Shown: positions 1 through 6,335 of the stretch, in pieces
Layout: each line of letters starts with the position of its first letter
How positions within the stretch are numbered: the first letter of the stretch is position 1
Origin: a bacterium
GTDB lineage: Bacteria; Sumerlaeota; Sumerlaeia; UBA8349
Assembly: GCA_013203855.1 (NCBI GenBank)
Contig: JABMPG010000212.1
Span: forward strand, 1-8,967
Reading direction: 5' to 3'
DNA: 8,967 nucleotides
Made by a program: the position numbers and the translations under genes
Notes under the pieces: model-generated
What the model was told of the DNA's origin: nothing
Seen by the model: the letters and a program-made list of their open reading frames with translations, nothing else
The model's database searches: none

Positions 1-162
1 GAACTCGTCATCGTGCAGTTTGCGCTTGGGGTCTGGGCAGCGGTCATGCAGCGGCGCCAGCAGATTCACGATCCGCCTGAGAAATCCGCAGCCCTGCACA
101 TCGCGGGCATATATTCTCGGCTTACGCTTGCGGCCTCGGGAGCGTGGCGTCTTCTCGTTCAC
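1..162 (-). pseudogene. N-terminal part of a probable IS4-type transposase, cut by the window edge
   Basis: The minus strand is open for 54 codons from a GTG at 162 to the window edge, with an in-frame TAG just upstream at 196-198 and no ATG between. The peptide is basic at first (RSRGRKRKPRIYARD), then has an amphipathic stretch (LRRIVNLLAPLHDRCPD) ending in LHDDEF. This arrangement, a leucine-rich helix with LxPLH followed by a charged LHxDxF/Y element, resembles the start of IS4-superfamily transposases as I remember them. That is family resemblance only: the DDE catalytic residues would lie beyond the window. There is no convincing Shine-Dalgarno sequence before the GTG, so the start is uncertain. 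Whether the gene is whole, truncated or broken cannot be seen here, and pseudogene is a tentative label based on the decayed surroundings. The same bases are also open on the plus strand (1-186), but that peptide shows no recognisable motif. Confidence 0.4.
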
Positions 163-291
163 GGCGCCAAAATGGCCGCAGCATAGGCGCGGAGTCTATT
201 TAGGATTGTGTTAGTGAATCATTTGTGTTCTGCTACCAACACGCCGAAGCGCCGCCCGGACCCAGAGGCAGGAACCATCCCGAACAGTTTT

Positions 292-318
292 GGGACACCA
301 TATCTATCTCTGTGGCGC
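292..318 (+). repeat. Left inverted-repeat copy flanking the transposase remnant
   Basis: The core is accata followed by atctct and tggcgc with small differences; it pairs in inverted orientation with 811-836. Differences from the right copy are one mismatch near the outer end, two adjacent mismatches in the middle and one extra g at 312. The stop codon of the transposase remnant lies inside it. Confidence 0.65.
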
Positions 319-778
319 CCTAGGCTTGGGGCCGGGCTTTCTTCTGGTCAGATCTCGGCCGAGCATCTTCTCCATGTTTTCGACGAAGGTTTGCGAGCCC
401 AGGGGGCGCCCCGTGCGCTCGTGCCGACGCATGATTCCCAGGTTTTCGTCGGCCGCGCCGAGCGCGAGAAACTTGCGCCACGACCCGATCTCCCGCGCCA
501 TACCTCGCGAAGGTTTACCCGCCGCGTGTAACGCAAATGGGTCTTGCCGATGGCCAGCTGCGGCCCGTCCTCGTCACGCGGCGCCACGATCAGATGGACG
601 ACATGGTTCGGCATCAGACACCACCCCATACGCCCACGCGATAGGCCGGCACTGCTCCCGCAAAAGGTCCACATACGCCCCGCAATCGTCGTCCTGAAAA
701 AGTCAGTTGCCGCCGGTTGCCACGCTGGGTAACATGATGGGGAAAACCGGGAGCGATCACGCGTGCGAGACGAGCCAT
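304..778 (-). pseudogene. REP-associated Y1 transposase (RAYT) pseudogene, multiply frameshifted
   Basis: The family start is clear at 778: MARLARVIAPGFPHHVTQRG followed by NRRQ, the usual opening of RAYT/IS200-like transposases. The reading then breaks repeatedly: DDCGAYVDLLREQCR, AYRVGVW and WCLMPNHV each lie in a different frame, so at least three indels precede the metal-binding motif. That motif reads HVVH instead of HxH because a GTC codon is duplicated (597-602). After HLRYTRRVNLREVWRG the sequence jumps, in a new frame, to the C-terminal region (SWRKFLALG, then RRHERTGRPLGSQ and RRKPGPKP before a TAG at 304-306). The segment with the catalytic tyrosine (family motif like YxxLNPVRA) is missing. 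About 158 codons remain of a protein usually over 200 residues long. It is certainly non-functional as written. Family assignment is strong; the exact ancestral sequence is inference. Confidence 0.85.
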
Positions 779-810
779 AGTAAAACGCCCTTGCACAGAC
801 GGCCACCCCC

Positions 811-836
811 GCGCCAAGAGATAAGTATGGTGGCCC
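811..836 (-). repeat. Right inverted-repeat copy flanking the transposase remnant
   Basis: The reverse complement of this stretch contains ccaccata and tatctct followed by tggcgc, matching 292-318 at 23 of 26 aligned positions plus one gap. It lies 33 bases upstream of the transposase start at 778 and 61 bases from the end of the neighbouring membrane-protein gene. Confidence 0.65.
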
Positions 837-897
837 CTGACTTAACACAGACAGGTTTCCTCAGCCCCAACCGGAGAGTCCAAATATGTCCGCTGCG

Positions 898-1371
898 TCA
901 GTCAATCGGGAGATCTGCCTCCCGATAGCCTGGTGCGGTGAAGATCATGAACGTGCCGTAATTTCGTTTTCTGCTCCATCTCCGGACCCAGCCAGGCTGC
1001 TCGAAAATCTGAACCGGTCTGACATAAGGCGTAAAGGCGACGAGAAAAACCGCCTTGGACCGAAGATTGTCGGTCCCGACACGTATCCGTCTCGTGTCAT
1101 TCGCCTTCCTCCCTAATCCCATTCGAGTGTCTTCTATGTAGTGGTAGTAAGGCCAATCAGTCGCGATATCTTCGAGCGGGATGTCATTGTCCTCAAGCCA
1201 ACGGGCCGCCTTACGAATATCTTGAAGTACGCCTATTAGACCCAGATCGTTCTCGTGATAGTTGTCTTTTCGAATTCCGAGGACCGTGCAAAGCCGGTCG
1301 GGCAGGGAGACATAGACTGAGGGAAACCAGAAAAGCATTTCAACGGCCACAAAAACAAAACAAAACAACAC
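898..1371 (-). CDS. C-terminal part of the frameshifted GT-C-like membrane protein
   Basis: This 157-codon frame continues the gene at 1236-2546 after a -1 shift. It starts with the end of a membrane helix (VFVAVEMLFWFP). A hydrophilic region follows that looks like the external C-terminal domain of GT-C proteins: a helix with DIRKAARWLEDNDIP, then IATDWPYYHYIED, and a final TGA at 898-900. GT-C enzymes commonly carry a xxAAxWLxxN...ATDWP-like segment after the last membrane helix, so it makes sense only as the tail of the upstream frame. The ATG at 1371 lies inside the homopolymer-rich tract and is unlikely to be a real start; the bases upstream of it show no ribosome binding site. If the one-base defect is repaired, the joined protein has about 549 residues. 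A sequencing or assembly error is a realistic alternative to a real mutation. Confidence 0.65.
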   Translation of the reverse strand: MLFCFVFVAVEMLFWFPSVYVSLPDRLCTVLGIRKDNYHENDLGLIGVLQDIRKAARWLEDNDIPLEDIATDWPYYHYIEDTRMGLGRKANDTRRIRVGTDNLRSKAVFLVAFTPYVRPVQIFEQPGWVRRWSRKRNYGTFMIFTAPGYREADLPID

Positions 1372-2546
1372 AAGCCAAACAGAATCCGGCGTCCAGTCAG
1401 AGGCATTCGGTAGAGAAAGAAAAAGGTCGGAAGAAAAAGGCCGGGATATCCGATAATGAAGTAGCGGGCCAGTGTTGGCCAGGCCCGGACCGATTGCGCC
1501 AACATCTGGAAGACAGTCATCGTCAGGAGCAACGCTACGATCTGGCCAGGGCTTAGAAAGTACCCTTCGCCGTCACTCCGTTCCCCTCGCCCGGTGAACC
1601 CGGAGCGTTTCGTCAACCACAGATATGTGATGGATGCAATGATCAGAAGGATCACATGAGGTAAGAGGCCTACCCAAAACACGCCGATTCGCCAAGTGTA
1701 CCACAAACGGCTGAGATACTCGGTCAGCGAGCCGACGAACTGGACCTGTTTTCCTCCCGCGAATTCGCCAGAATCGGCCAGGCGTCCGACGGCCAGGTAC
1801 TTTGCGAGAAAATAGAGAATCACCATGGCAACCGGGAGGCCATTTGCCAATGCCAGTTTCAGGAGCCCTCTCCTCGTGCGCCATAGGGGCACGAGCCAGA
1901 TCAGATACGCAGACATCAGTCCGATGGGAACCAGCCCGAAGACACCGTTGAGTTTGCAGAGAGCCATCATTCCCGCTGAGATACCGGCGCCCAAGCCATT
2001 TCCCGTTGCCAAGAAAGCCATCGCCAAGGCGCCAAAGGCGGCCATGCCCAGATCCAGGTTCGCCTGCAGTGTCTGGGATACCACTACCGGCGTCAGGGCA
2101 ATGGCCAATGCTCCCGACCACCCGACAATTTCACCACCAATTGATTTTCCTAGGCGCCACGTCGAGGCGAGGAACAGTGCGCAGAAAAAGTAGTTCTCCA
2201 GATGCAGGGCCGTATTCATGGAAACCCCAAACCGGAACACAACAGCAGCCACTGTCACGAGAAACGTCGGGTGTCCCGTATCCCCCGTTTTTTGAAAAGG
2301 AAAGAGGAGGTGTTCGGCGATGTCATAGGCGCCGTAAAAGTTCACGACGCTGTCCCAGTACGGCGGAAGCCAGAAATACTGCTTCAAGAGGAGCACGAGC
2401 AACAGAAACAACCCCAGACACAGCACAAGGGTCTGCCACGAACCCAGTGAGCGCCAGGCATGACGCAGCATAGAAAAGGAACGGAGGTTTCCGAAGTACC
2501 CGAAATATCTTCGTTCTTTTCCTGTCTCAACGGCGGATGCTGGCAT
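1236..2546 (-). CDS. N-terminal part of a GT-C-like (ArnT/PMT-type) membrane glycosyltransferase, frameshifted at its 3' end
   Basis: The frame encodes about nine or ten membrane helices. The first is at residues 40-54 (leucine-rich), followed by an external loop with PPYWD (Asp65) and then GHP at residues 91-93. An acidic residue in the first external loop, then a GHP-type motif before the next helices, is the usual layout of GT-C glycosyltransferases, which transfer sugars from lipid-phosphate donors on the outer face of the cytoplasmic membrane. Acceptor and sugar cannot be told. About 398 residues are in the true frame; the last 38 are an out-of-frame tail. The real C-terminus lies in the frame at 898-1371. 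The ATG at 2546 has only a weak AAGG upstream; the ATG at 2471, just before the first helix, is a possible alternative start. Base composition looks less GC-rich than the operon to the right. No partner gene lies beside it. GT-C assignment is from layout and motifs, not a database match. Confidence 0.65.
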   Translation of the reverse strand: MPASAVETGKERRYFGYFGNLRSFSMLRHAWRSLGSWQTLVLCLGLFLLLVLLLKQYFWLPPYWDSVVNFYGAYDIAEHLLFPFQKTGDTGHPTFLVTVAAVVFRFGVSMNTALHLENYFFCALFLASTWRLGKSIGGEIVGWSGALAIALTPVVVSQTLQANLDLGMAAFGALAMAFLATGNGLGAGISAGMMALCKLNGVFGLVPIGLMSAYLIWLVPLWRTRRGLLKLALANGLPVAMVILYFLAKYLAVGRLADSGEFAGGKQVQFVGSLTEYLSRLWYTWRIGVFWVGLLPHVILLIIASITYLWLTKRSGFTGRGERSDGEGYFLSPGQIVALLLTMTVFQMLAQSVRAWPTLARYFIIGYPGLFLPTFFFLYRMPLTGRRILFGLCCFVLFLWPLKCFSGFPQSMSPCPTGFARSSEFEKTTITRTIWV

Positions 2547-2637
2547 AGTCGGACGCCTTCGTGTGACGTTGCCTCAACTCGTTCTCTTCTGCCTCTGTCA
2601 ATAGGGTTGGCAAACACTTCCCCAAGCCTTTGTCAGT

Positions 2638-2680
2638 CTACCCACCGCTTCCAAAGCGGGCATTATGTATATGTGGGTAG
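2638..2680. repeat. Nested inverted repeat between divergent genes
   Basis: Outer arms ctacccac (2638-2645) and gtgggtag (2673-2680) are perfect reverse complements. Inside them lies a second hairpin, ccgctt (2645-2650) and aagcgg (2654-2659), with a three-base loop; base 2645 is shared by the two stems, so not all pairs can form at once. No T-run follows on either side, so it is a poor terminator candidate. It could be a protein-binding operator or an RNA structure; nothing in the sequence decides this. Confidence 0.4.
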
Positions 2681-2939
2681 GAAGGAAAGAGGGAAGACAG
2701 AGATTCCACCAACGCCCGACGCTATAACGTCCTCCCGCGGAGACGGTTGTGAAACAACTATTCGCGGTTGATGCGAGAAATCCGCCGCCATTTCCCGTTG
2801 GTTGTTCACAGTATGGCTAGAAGGTAAATTACCCGTCGGTTTGCCGCATCAAGCCTCAAGCCTATATAGCCGGACGCTTCCGATCTGTCAAGCATCTCGT
2901 CAGCCCTTTTGGCAGGCTACGACAATCGGCAGAAAATGG

Positions 2940-2969
2940 TTCGTGCTTCAGTCTTTCTTCTAGTATAAG
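2940..2969 (+). promoter_or_regulatory. Weak sigma70-like promoter candidate for the transport operon
   Basis: TATAAG at 2964-2969 matches five of six positions of the -10 consensus. TTCGTG at 2940-2945, 18 bases upstream, matches only three of six -35 positions. Transcription would then start near 2976, leaving a leader of about 54 bases before the ATG at 3030. Short promoter-like matches arise by chance, so this is only a candidate. Confidence 0.2.
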
Positions 2970-3029
2970 GGACAGGTGTGTTCGCGGGGGCTTGGAGAAC
3001 CACTCCTCTATCGTGACCGCAGAGATTCT

Positions 3030-6000
3030 ATGAGAAAAACCCCCTTTTGGAAATATGCCCTCCTCTATCTGGCGGCGGCGGTGGCTTTCTGCCTGCTTCT
3101 GGTGGGCGCATCGTGGGTCATGCGTCCGGCGCGGGATCGCGAGATCGTCTCCTATCCGCCCGAAGAGATCAACGCGGCCAAGGCCGTTCGTCGCATGTTG
3201 ATTGACCGGGAAAACCCGCCGGTCCTCTACCGGGAAGTGGATTACTCGCAAGGGGAGAGCGGCGCCTGGTGGCCGAAGAGCGAATCGCCCATTCTCGCAG
3301 ACCTTGTGGAGAAGGGCGATCTGCCGCCTGTGGCGGAGCGGGTCGGCTCCGAGCCGTGCGTTCTGGAAGGCGTGGAAGGCATCGGTAAGCATGGCGGCAC
3401 ATGGTTTCGTCTGGCCAGCGCCACGAGCGAGATCAGCGTCATGTCGCACCGCATGGCCTATTCGGCTTTGCTGCGGTGGTCGCCCGAGGGTTATCCGATC
3501 GTTCCGCATGTGGCGAAAGGCTACGAGGTGTCGCCGGACAACCGCGAATTCACCTTTCGTCTCCGCAAGGGGATGAAGTGGTCGGATGGCTATCCCTTCA
3601 CCGCCGACGATATTCTCTACTGGTGGGAAGGCGAGATTCTGAACGAGACGGTGGGGGGTGTCGTTCCGTCCTATATGAAGGTGCGGGGCAAGCCGGGCCG
3701 GGTGGAGAAGATCGACGAGTATACCGTGCGGTTCAGTTTCCCCGAGCCCAACGGGATTTTCCTGTATCTGATGGCGACCGTTCAGGGCTCACAGGTGTGC
3801 GGCTCTCCCAAGCACTATCTGGAGCAGTATCAACCCGATCGGGGCGACCAGGAGCGCATCGAAGCGCGGATGCGGGCGCGCAATTTCGCCAGCAAACCGG
3901 CCGTTTATCGCGACGTGAAGGATTTTTTCAATCCGGAGCATCCCCGCCTCTGGCCGTGGATCTACCGCACCTATAAATCGAACCCGCCCCAGTCGTTCGT
4001 CCGCAATCCTTATTACTTCGTGGTCGATTCCGTGGGCAATCAGCTACCCTATGTGGACCAGGTCCATATGGACGTGAAGAGCCCCGAATTTCTGGCGATC
4101 AGCGTGGCCGCAGGGCAGGTTACGATGCAGGCGCGCCACATCGATTACGACTCGTACACCCACCTGATGAGTCAGCGCGAGAAGTACGGCTACGACATCT
4201 ATCATTGGTACTCGGGCGACCGCAGCTATTACGTCATTCATCCGAACCTGAACCGCCGGGTCGATCCGGACGATCCGGCGTCGAAGTTCAAGCACAATCT
4301 GCTCAACGACAAGCGCTTCCGGAAGGCTCTGTCCGTCGCCCTCAATCGCGAGGAGATCATCGAGGCCGAGTACAACGGCCAAGCCGTCCCCGCCCAGTGT
4401 GCGCCGGGGCCGGCGTCCTATTTCTACGAGCCGGAACTCTACAATGCTTTCACCCAATACGATCCGGACGAGGCGAATCGTCTCCTGGACGAGATTGGCC
4501 TGACTCGGCGCGATTTCGAAGGCTATCGCACCTATCCCGACGGCTCCCGGATGACGTTCTATATGAACTTCAGTTTCACCGGACTCGGACCGGGCCAGTT
4601 CGTCGTCGATGACTGGGGGAAGGTGGGTATCCGGCTGGTGGCGCGGGAGCGATCCCGGGGGCTCTTCAGCGCCGAACTGTTTGCCCGGAAGGCCGATTTC
4701 AACGTCTGGATCGGAAGCGGTGAATACACGCCTCTTCTCGACCCGAGAGCGATCGTGCCGGTGTCTGGAGGAGCCTATTACGCCGTGAGTTACGCTCGCT
4801 GGTACGAGCGCGGCGGCCTGTACGGTCTGATTTCCCCAGACAAGCCGGAGGGGATCGAGCCGCCCGTCGGGCATCCCGTACGCCGGGCGATGGAGGTCTA
4901 TGACGACGCGTGCCAGTACTCGGATGTCGAGAAGCAGCGCGAGGTTTTCCGCGAGGCCCTGCTGATCGCCGCGGACAATCTCTGGACCCTCAATATCTGC
5001 ACGCCTCCGCCTGTTCTGATGGCAGTCCAGGACGGTTTTCGCAACGTGCCGGACATGTCGGTCTACTGCTGGAATTTTCAGTCTCCCGGCAACGCCGGGA
5101 TCGAGACGTTCTACTTCGATGATCCGGTGGATCTGCCGGGCGCGACGGAACAGATGAAGCACGAGATCATCCATCCCACGCTTCCCTCCGACACAGTGGG
5201 TCTGGCGCAGACCGGTCAGCCCTCGGGGCGCTGGCTCGGGTCCCTGGTGCGTTATGGTTTTCTGACGCTTGTCGTGCTTCTGCTCCTGCTGGTGGCGGTT
5301 CGGCATCCCTATATCGGCCGGCGTATGCTCATCATGATCCCGACGCTGCTGGTTATCTCGGTTATCGCTTTCACCGTGATCCAGTTGCCGCCGGGCGACT
5401 ATGTCCAGACCCGAATCATGCAGCTCCAGGAATCGGGGGACGAGGCGGACGTGCAGCAGATCGAGGATCTCAAGAAGATGTTCTTCCTCGAAGAGCCGCT
5501 GGTCTTTCGCTATGCCCGTTGGCTGGGTCTGGGCTGGTTTAGGACATTCGACGAGAAGGATGCGGGCCTTCTGCAAGGGAATATGGGGCGCTCCATGGAG
5601 AGCCTGCGGTCGGTCAATTCCCTCGTTGGCGACCGCGTCCTGCTCACCTTTCTGATCTCTCTCGGCACGATTCTATTCACGTGGTCGGTGGCCATCCCGA
5701 TCGGCATCTATTCGGCGGTGAAGCAGTATTCCATCGGCGATTACGTATTGACATTCATCGGTTTCATCGGCATGTGTGTGCCTGACTTTCTCCTCGCGAT
5801 TCTGCTGATCTTTTTCGCAGAGAAGTACGCGGGCATCTCCGTTTCGGGCCTTTTTTCGCCTGAGTACGGCGCGCAGCCTAACTGGAGCTGGGGCAAAGTC
5901 TTCGACCTGCTCCAGCATATCTGGATGCCCATCGTCGTTCTGGGCGTGGTCGGCACGGCAGCCATGATCCGTGTTATGCGCGCGAACCTGCTCGACGAGC

Positions 6001-6335
6001 TGTGCAAGCCTTACGTGGTCACGGCCCGGGCCAAGGGCATGCGGCCTCTCCGGCTCTTGTTCAAGTATCCGGTCCGCATGGCGCTGAACCCCTTCATCTC
6101 GGGTATCGGCGCCATCTTCCCTCAACTCGTCTCGGGCGGGGCTATTGTGGCCATCGTTCTCAGTTTGCCCACGGTGGGGCCCCTGATGCTCTCAGCCCTG
6201 TTCAGTGAGGATATGTATCTCGCCGGATCAATGCTCATGGTTCTCAGCATGTTGAGCGTTGTGGGAACCCTAGTCAGCGACCTGCTGCTCCTCTGGCTCG
6301 ATCCGAGAATCCGGTTCAAGGGAGGGATCCGCTGA
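3030..6335 (+). CDS. Fusion protein: family-5 solute-binding protein plus OppB/DppB-type ABC permease
   Basis: One uninterrupted frame of 1101 residues. Residues 9-30 are a hydrophobic anchor without a lipobox. Residues ~95-725 are a family-5 (SBP_bac_5) binding protein, marked by YEVSPDNREFTFRLRKG and MKWSDGYPFTADD at 165-194. Residues 743-757 form a second membrane helix (LTLVVLLLLLVAV). From residue 764 a full-length permease follows: RRMLIMIPTLLVISVIAF, LPPGDY, later membrane helices, and the cytoplasmic EAA-type loop near 995-1010 (YVVTARAKGMRPLRLL), which docks on the ATPase. Topology fits: anchor in-to-out, binding domain outside, helix out-to-in, permease N-terminus inside. The ATG at 3030 is chosen because the hydrophobic anchor follows at once. 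A GTG at 2976 would add 18 unconvincing residues. There is no good Shine-Dalgarno at either. Binding protein and OppB-type permease are normally separate genes. The next gene starts within the stop codon. The solute is unknown; the context favours a sugar-like one. Confidence 0.88.
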   Translation: MRKTPFWKYALLYLAAAVAFCLLLVGASWVMRPARDREIVSYPPEEINAAKAVRRMLIDRENPPVLYREVDYSQGESGAWWPKSESPILADLVEKGDLPPVAERVGSEPCVLEGVEGIGKHGGTWFRLASATSEISVMSHRMAYSALLRWSPEGYPIVPHVAKGYEVSPDNREFTFRLRKGMKWSDGYPFTADDILYWWEGEILNETVGGVVPSYMKVRGKPGRVEKIDEYTVRFSFPEPNGIFLYLMATVQGSQVCGSPKHYLEQYQPDRGDQERIEARMRARNFASKPAVYRDVKDFFNPEHPRLWPWIYRTYKSNPPQSFVRNPYYFVVDSVGNQLPYVDQVHMDVKSPEFLAISVAAGQVTMQARHIDYDSYTHLMSQREKYGYDIYHWYSGDRSYYVIHPNLNRRVDPDDPASKFKHNLLNDKRFRKALSVALNREEIIEAEYNGQAVPAQCAPGPASYFYEPELYNAFTQYDPDEANRLLDEIGLTRRDFEGYRTYPDGSRMTFYMNFSFTGLGPGQFVVDDWGKVGIRLVARERSRGLFSAELFARKADFNVWIGSGEYTPLLDPRAIVPVSGGAYYAVSYARWYERGGLYGLISPDKPEGIEPPVGHPVRRAMEVYDDACQYSDVEKQREVFREALLIAADNLWTLNICTPPPVLMAVQDGFRNVPDMSVYCWNFQSPGNAGIETFYFDDPVDLPGATEQMKHEIIHPTLPSDTVGLAQTGQPSGRWLGSLVRYGFLTLVVLLLLLVAVRHPYIGRRMLIMIPTLLVISVIAFTVIQLPPGDYVQTRIMQLQESGDEADVQQIEDLKKMFFLEEPLVFRYARWLGLGWFRTFDEKDAGLLQGNMGRSMESLRSVNSLVGDRVLLTFLISLGTILFTWSVAIPIGIYSAVKQYSIGDYVLTFIGFIGMCVPDFLLAILLIFFAEKYAGISVSGLFSPEYGAQPNWSWGKVFDLLQHIWMPIVVLGVVGTAAMIRVMRANLLDELCKPYVVTARAKGMRPLRLLFKYPVRMALNPFISGIGAIFPQLVSGGAIVAIVLSLPTVGPLMLSALFSEDMYLAGSMLMVLSMLSVVGTLVSDLLLLWLDPRIRFKGGIR
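6318..6326 (+). promoter_or_regulatory. Strong ribosome binding site of the second permease gene
   Basis: AAGGGAGGG ends eight bases before the ATG at 6335 and lies inside the last codons of the upstream gene. It fixes the start of the second permease at the TGATG overlap and allows independent re-initiation there. Confidence 0.7.

Larger units (their letters stand above)
292..836 (-). mobile_element. Decayed REP-associated (IS200-like) transposase unit with inverted-repeat ends
   Basis: A transposase remnant (304-778, minus) is enclosed by two imperfect inverted copies of one sequence, at 292-318 and 811-836. Reading the right copy in reverse complement, 23 of 26 bases match the left copy, with one single-base gap. 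The repeats lie almost directly at the ends of the coding remnant: the stop codon falls inside the left copy and the start is 33 bases from the right copy. This suggests a unit that once moved or was copied as a module of about 545 bp. No target-site duplication is visible outside the repeats. RAYT proteins act on short palindromic repeats as single-stranded DNA substrates, so flanking palindromic ends are expected for the family. Whether these repeats are such substrates is inference. Confidence 0.6.
2547..3029. other. Divergent intergenic region without a gene
   Basis: This 483-base gap separates the leftward GT-C-like gene from the rightward transport operon. It holds a nested inverted repeat (2638-2680), a small 5-bp hairpin at 2746-2758 (gttgt, loop gaa, acaac), a tandem 7-base repeat tcaagcc at 2849-2862, and a weak promoter candidate near 2964. 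A TTGACA-like box exists on the minus strand at 2596-2601, but no acceptable -10 box follows at normal spacing. I see no coding sequence, tRNA or recognisable riboswitch. Confidence 0.6.

Noticed and set aside
20..928. Several plus-strand open frames (for example 208-531 and 290-697)
   Set aside because: They run opposite to recognisable transposase remnants and show no motif of their own.
2596..2601. TTGACA box on the minus strand as promoter of the GT-C-like gene
   Set aside because: The -35 match is perfect, but at 17-18 bases spacing there is only GTTGAG or TTGAGG, so no -10 box supports it.
2976..3029. GTG at 2976 as start of the fusion gene
   Set aside because: It would add 18 residues without similarity to any signal or domain and would coincide with the likely transcription start. 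The ATG at 3030 puts the hydrophobic anchor at the N-terminus.
5150..5330. Internal start that would give a separate permease protein
   Set aside because: The candidate ATG codons near the junction have no Shine-Dalgarno sequence, and the frame has no stop; a true fusion is simpler.
4044..5576. Long open frame of about 510 codons on the minus strand
   Set aside because: It is antisense to the fusion gene, whose protein has clear domains and motifs. The minus-strand peptide is rich in Arg, His and Asp with no recognisable domain, as expected of a shadow in GC-rich DNA.
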